Shown: one piece after another, positions 5,714 through 8,174 of the stretch
Layout of the letters: each line of letters begins with the position of its first letter
How positions within the stretch are numbered: the stretch's first letter is position 1
NCBI GenBank assembly: GCA_029937135.1
Contig: JAPYQX010000118.1
Span: 1-8,174 of the forward strand
Origin: Nitrospinota bacterium
GTDB taxonomy: Bacteria; UBA8248
Reading direction: 5' to 3'
DNA length: 8,174 nucleotides
The notes under the pieces: generated by a model
Seen by the model: the letters and a program-made list of their open reading frames with translations, nothing else
The model's database searches: none
What the model was told of the DNA's origin: nothing
Program-made: the position numbers and the translations under genes

Positions 5714-6898
5714 ATGAACGTTGGAGAGTTGAATCCCCATCTTCGCCTTCTTCTGGGGCCCGGTCCCAGCCCGGTGCACCCCCGTGTCCTCAAGGCCATG
5801 AGCACGAATGTGGTCGGCCACCTCGACCCTGATTTTCTCGCGGTGATGGACGATTGTCAGGTGATGCTTCGCGAGATTTTCGGTACCGAAAACCGCGTTA
5901 CTTTCCCGGTTTCGGGGACGGGAAGCGCGGGCATGGAGGCGGCGGTCTGCAATGTCATCGAGCGGGGAGATAAAGCGATCATATGCGTCAACGGCGTTTT
6001 CGGGGGGCGCATGGCTGATGTCGCCGGGCGCTACGGCGCCGAGGTCATCAAGGTCGAGGCCCCCTGGGGCCAGCCCATCGACCCGGCCGACGTGAAAAAG
6101 GCGCTCGACGCCAATCCCGGCGCCGCTATCGTTGGAATCGTCCACGCCGAGACGAGCACGGGCGTTCTACAGCCGATGGAGGAAATCGGAGCCGCCTGTC
6201 AGACCCACGGGGCGCTCCTGTTGATGGATTGCGTGACCTCGCTTGGCGGTGTGCCCGTCGAGGTGGACAAATGGGGCGTCGAGATTGCCTATAGCGGAAC
6301 ACAGAAATGCCTCTCGTGTCCTCCGGGGGTGGCCCCGCTGACAATGAGCGAGCGCGCCCTCGGAAAGGTGCGCGAGCGCAAGGACAAGGTGAAAAGCTGG
6401 TATTTCGATGTCACCATGATCGAAAGCTACTGGGGAAGCGACCGCTCCTACCACCACACCGGGCCCATTACGATGAATTACGCCATCCGCGAGGCGCTCC
6501 GGCTCGTGTTCGAGGAGGGCCTTGAGCCCAGATTCGCCCGCCATGCCCTGGCCAGCAAGGCGCTTCAGGCCGGTGTCGAGGCGCTTGGGCTGTCGATGTT
6601 CGCCCGGGAGGGGGCCCGGACTCCCACCCTCAATACAGTTTCGATTGGCGAGGGAATCGACGACGGTGCGGTCCGAAAGTCGCTTCTCAACGATTTCAAC
6701 ATCGAAATCGGTGGCGGGCTGGGCCCCGTGGCAGGAAAAGCCTGGCGCATCGGAATGATGGGCCACGGCGCCCGCCAGGAGAATGTGGTCTATCTCATGT
6801 CGGCTTTAGAGGTCATTTTCAATAGGATGGGGTACACTAAGAAGGTGGGTGAGGCTTCAGCCGCCGCCACGCGGGTGTATGCGGAGGCTTTAGCCTAA
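5714..6898 (+). CDS. class V aminotransferase, serine-pyruvate/alanine-glyoxylate type
   Basis: This encodes a 394-residue PLP-dependent fold-type I aminotransferase of class V (alanine-glyoxylate / serine-glyoxylate / serine-pyruvate group), a cytosolic enzyme moving an amino group between small amino acids and 2-oxo acids. It opens with LLLGPGPSPVHPRVLKAMS (12-30), the family start. VSGTGSAGMEAAVCN (66-80) contacts the PLP phosphate, and HAETSTGV (144-151) is followed by MDCVTSLGGVP (171-181), whose Asp172 faces the PLP ring nitrogen. SGTQKCLSCPPG (194-205) contains the Schiff-base Lys198. WRIGMMG (344-350) supplies Arg345, which binds the substrate carboxylate. All key residues are intact and the length is normal. 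The ATG at 5714 has TGAGGA at 5702-5707. tatA follows 23 nt after the stop, so the two are probably cotranscribed. Exact donor and acceptor specificity (Ser, Ala, Gly, or others such as 2-aminoethylphosphonate relatives) is not decidable here. Confidence 0.92.
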   Translation: MNVGELNPHLRLLLGPGPSPVHPRVLKAMSTNVVGHLDPDFLAVMDDCQVMLREIFGTENRVTFPVSGTGSAGMEAAVCNVIERGDKAIICVNGVFGGRMADVAGRYGAEVIKVEAPWGQPIDPADVKKALDANPGAAIVGIVHAETSTGVLQPMEEIGAACQTHGALLLMDCVTSLGGVPVEVDKWGVEIAYSGTQKCLSCPPGVAPLTMSERALGKVRERKDKVKSWYFDVTMIESYWGSDRSYHHTGPITMNYAIREALRLVFEEGLEPRFARHALASKALQAGVEALGLSMFAREGARTPTLNTVSIGEGIDDGAVRKSLLNDFNIEIGGGLGPVAGKAWRIGMMGHGARQENVVYLMSALEVIFNRMGYTKKVGEASAAATRVYAEALA

Positions 6899-6921
6899 GA
6901 CAATCGGAAGGAGCTGCTGCG

Positions 6922-7140
6922 ATGTTCCCGGTACTGGGATTTCAAGAACTCCTCGTTATTCTCCTGATTTGCGTTCTGGTTTTTGGCGCGAAGAAATTGC
7001 CCGAGATTGGCTCCGGTTTGGCCAAGGGGATCAAGAGCTTCAAGAAAGGGCTCTCCACCGATAGCGATGAGTTGCCCGAGAAGAAGGAAGAGCCCGTGGC
7101 CACGGCCACCGGCAAGCCGGCCGACGGAGATCAGGCCTAG
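6922..7140 (+). CDS. tatA: twin-arginine translocase subunit TatA/TatE family
   Basis: This encodes a 72-residue inner-membrane protein with standard TatA architecture: a very short periplasmic N-terminus, one transmembrane helix (about 7-21, GFQELLVILLICVLV), the FG hinge (Phe21-Gly22), an amphipathic helix (AKKLPEIGSGLAKGIKSFKK, 23-42) and a disordered charged tail. Glu9 occupies the polar position at the membrane entry, and Phe40 matches the conserved F in KxFKKG. TatA oligomers form the pore for folded proteins with twin-Arg signals. The ATG at 6922 has AAGGAG at 6908-6913. No tatB or tatC is in the window. The next gene downstream is moeA, which fits because many molybdoenzymes are Tat substrates. 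The protein could equally be named TatE, since the sequence does not separate the two. Confidence 0.93.
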   Translation: MFPVLGFQELLVILLICVLVFGAKKLPEIGSGLAKGIKSFKKGLSTDSDELPEKKEEPVATATGKPADGDQA

Positions 7141-7180
7141 GCTGGTCCGAAACGAGACGAAAAATCACGAAGTACCAGCC
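7140..7180 (+). repeat. inverted repeat flanking the tatA stop
   Basis: GGCTGGT (7140-7146) and ACCAGCC (7174-7180) form a perfect 7-bp inverted repeat separated by 27 AT-richer bases. The left arm begins at the last base of the tatA stop codon, and the right arm touches the 5' edge of the Moco riboswitch. No T tract follows, so it is not an intrinsic terminator. It could protect the tatA mRNA 3' end, or compete with the terminator arms downstream, which carry the same GGCTGG/CCAGCC words (7357-7362 and 7376-7381). Confidence 0.5.
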
Positions 7181-7291
7181 TCCGAGCGTGGCCGCTCTAA
7201 GGCGCCGATTGAGCATCGGCGTTAAGGGCCCGCGCCTATGGGTCGCGCCGGAAACGGTGCGGCCTCCCGGATTTGGAAAGGAGCGCTGGGC
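7178..7291 (+). promoter_or_regulatory. molybdenum cofactor (Moco) riboswitch aptamer
   Basis: This leader of moeA matches the Moco RNA motif known upstream of molybdopterin biosynthesis genes. The strongest match is the 3' core, GGCCTCCCGGATTTGGAAAG (7261-7280), close to the E. coli moaA core CCUCCCGUAUCUGGAAAGG. Visible structure includes a hairpin CGCCGAT-TGAGC-ATCGGCG (7203-7221), and a 10-bp stem 7241-7250/7255-7264 capped by a GAAA tetraloop, with two G-U pairs. A probable P1 pairs CC-g-AGCG (7182-7188) with CGCTGG (7284-7289). CTAAG (7197-7201) and TATGG (7237-7241) lie on facing strands and resemble the 11-nt GNRA-tetraloop receptor, which the GAAA loop could dock. An alternative pairing, GGCGC 7201-7205 with GCGCC 7232-7236, competes with the first hairpin. 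The gene downstream, moeA, is a classic target. The RNA senses Moco (or a tungsten analogue) and should lower moeA expression when cofactor is plentiful. The edges are approximate. Confidence 0.9.
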
Positions 7292-7312
7292 CGGCGGCAT
7301 CGCCGGAAGCCC
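7288..7312 (+). other. hairpin between riboswitch aptamer and terminator
   Basis: CCGGCG (7291-7296) and CGCCGG (7301-7306) form a perfect 6-bp stem with loop GCAT. GGG (7288-7290) can add pairs with CCC (7310-7312) across a bulge of AAG. It overlaps the 3' edge of the aptamer's P1 strand, so it may compete with ligand-bound P1 as part of the expression platform. There is no T tract of note after it. Confidence 0.5.
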
Positions 7313-7353
7313 TTTGCTGCTATCCGGTGCCTGTTTATAGTTGGGCGGATGCC

Positions 7354-7387
7354 AAGCCAGCCTCGCGAGAGCGGCGGCTGGCTTTTT
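7354..7387 (+). terminator. intrinsic terminator of the Moco riboswitch expression platform
   Basis: AAGCCAGCC (7354-7362) pairs perfectly with GGCTGGCTT (7376-7384), a 9-bp stem. The apical part can also form CGC-GAGA-GCG (7364-7373). TTTTT follows at 7383-7387. It stands between the Moco aptamer and the moeA start (7429), the expected place for a transcription-terminating riboswitch platform. The left arm contains CCAGC (7357-7361), complementary to GCTGG (7285-7289) of the aptamer's P1 3' strand, suggesting that an antiterminator replaces the terminator when P1 is not held by ligand. Confidence 0.88.
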
Positions 7388-7428
7388 CGTTTATGGACGA
7401 ATCTGGAAGAAAAGTTTGGAGCCGAGGA

Positions 7429-8174
7429 ATGGAATTTTTCAAGGTTGTATCTCCGGAGGAAGCCCGCGCGGCGGTCCGGGGTTTTTTGCCCCTCCCGGCC
7501 GAGGAGATCCCGTCGTTTGACGCCGTGGGCCGCGTGCTTGCCGAAGACGTGGCGAGCCCGGTAAATCTTCCGGATTTCTCACGCTCGACGATGGATGGCT
7601 ACGCCGTCCGAGCCGCGGACACCTTCGGCGCGAGCGAGTCGATCCCCGCCTATCTCGAAATTGTGGGTCATGTTCCGATGGGCGCGGCGCCGGACTTCGA
7701 GGTGGGCGGCGGCCAGGCGGCGCGGATCAATACCGGGGGAATGATGCCCGCCGGGGTGGACGCCGTGGTGATGAACGAGTACACCACCACCCCCGACGAG
7801 GGGACGGTCGAGATCAGGCGGCCCGGTGCGGTGGGCGAGAATGTCCTCGGTGTGGGCGACGATCTCAAGGCGGGCGAGCGCATATTGCCGGAGGGTTCCC
7901 GGCTCAGAAGCCACGATATCGGCGCTTTCTCGGGAGTGGGAATCACCGTACTCAAGGTCCGCCGCCGGCCCCTGGTGGCGATTCTCCCGACGGGGGACGA
8001 ACTGGTCGATCCGCGCGAAGTGCCTGCCCCTGGCCAGATTCGGGACATCAACCGCTTCTCGCTCGCCGCCGCCGTGGTCGAGTCGGGAAGCATTCCCCAA
8101 GCCGATGATATCCTTCCGGACGATCTTGCGACTATCAAGAGCCGCCTCGCCGAGGCCGTGGAGCGCGCCGATGT
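7429..8174 (+). CDS. moeA: molybdopterin molybdenumtransferase MoeA, N-terminal part (runs off window)
   Basis: The frame is open from ATG 7429 to the window end and gives 248 residues of the roughly 400 usual for MoeA, which hydrolyses adenylated molybdopterin and inserts molybdate to complete Moco in the cytosol. Motifs occur in order: LPDFSRSTMDGYAVR (47-61) with the conserved Asp56 of MDGYA; ARINTGGMMPAGVDAVVMNE (98-117), the TG-x-P-x-GADAVV element; GENVLGVGDDLKAGE (136-150); then the MoCF-domain motif AILPTGDELVDP (184-195) with the GDEL loop that binds the pterin, and GQIRDINRFSLAAA (202-215). The ATG at 7429 has GGAG at 7418-7421, 7 nt away. ATG 7393 is in frame but lies just after the terminator T tract without a ribosome site. 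Expression is probably controlled by the Moco riboswitch and terminator upstream. The C-terminal domain lies outside the window. Confidence 0.95.
   Translation, partial: MEFFKVVSPEEARAAVRGFLPLPAEEIPSFDAVGRVLAEDVASPVNLPDFSRSTMDGYAVRAADTFGASESIPAYLEIVGHVPMGAAPDFEVGGGQAARINTGGMMPAGVDAVVMNEYTTTPDEGTVEIRRPGAVGENVLGVGDDLKAGERILPEGSRLRSHDIGAFSGVGITVLKVRRRPLVAILPTGDELVDPREVPAPGQIRDINRFSLAAAVVESGSIPQADDILPDDLATIKSRLAEAVERAD

Noticed and set aside
7393..7428. ATG 7393 as the moeA start
   Set aside because: It is in frame but lies only 6 nt after the terminator T tract with no Shine-Dalgarno sequence. The 12 extra residues are unlike MoeA N-termini, and ATG 7429 has GGAG at 7 nt spacing.
7579..8138. 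Minus-strand open frames opposite moeA
   Set aside because: They are shadows of the moeA coding frame with no domain resemblance.
1..8174. tRNA, rRNA, CRISPR array, insertion sequence or prophage features
   Set aside because: I looked on both strands and saw no cloverleaf, no regularly spaced direct repeats, no transposase or integrase motifs and no terminal inverted repeats with target duplications.

Overview
The window is about 8.2 kb of GC-rich bacterial DNA (roughly 60% G+C or more by eye) with strong Shine-Dalgarno sites and many in-frame GTG/TTG alternatives. All intact genes lie on the + strand. The content (several acyl-CoA metabolism genes, a TatA protein, a molybdenum-cofactor riboswitch) suggests a Gram-negative-type bacterium with fatty or branched-chain acyl-CoA catabolism, for example a deltaproteobacterium-like or related environmental lineage. 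The sequence alone does not fix the taxon.

Layout: (1) 1-165, the C-terminal tail of an acyl-CoA dehydrogenase, followed 15 nt later by a zinc-independent NADPH:quinone reductase-like gene (181-1164). (2) 1171-1404 on the minus strand, the decayed C-terminal half of a response-regulator receiver domain, then about 280 nt of non-coding DNA. (3) 1682-3721, a 3-hydroxyisobutyrate dehydrogenase-family gene, a small unknown acidic protein probably starting at a TTG, and a secreted YceI-family protein. (4) 3830-5514, a second, complete acyl-CoA dehydrogenase and a MaoC-type hot-dog hydratase, tightly spaced. (5) 5515-5713, an AT-rich promoter-like stretch, structured leader sequence and an intrinsic terminator just before a class V aminotransferase gene (serine-pyruvate/alanine-glyoxylate type, 5714-6898), which is followed 23 nt later by tatA (6922-7140). 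(6) 7140-7428, a molybdenum-cofactor (Moco) riboswitch with a long GAAA-capped stem and a downstream intrinsic terminator, upstream of moeA (7429 to the end of the window, truncated).

Functional logic: the acyl-CoA dehydrogenases, MaoC hydratase, 3-hydroxyacid dehydrogenase and quinone reductase fit an acyl-CoA or branched-chain degradation neighbourhood with no identifiable single substrate. The tatA to moeA stretch fits molybdoenzyme biogenesis: MoeA inserts Mo into molybdopterin, and many Mo enzymes are exported folded through Tat. The best-supported non-coding find is the Moco riboswitch controlling moeA by transcription termination. The P1-side sequence GCTGG (7285-7289) can also pair with the terminator's CCAGC (7357-7361), which gives a simple off-switch model. 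The leader at 5548-5713 is the most open-ended element, as it has promoter-plus-terminator architecture but matches no RNA family I recognise.
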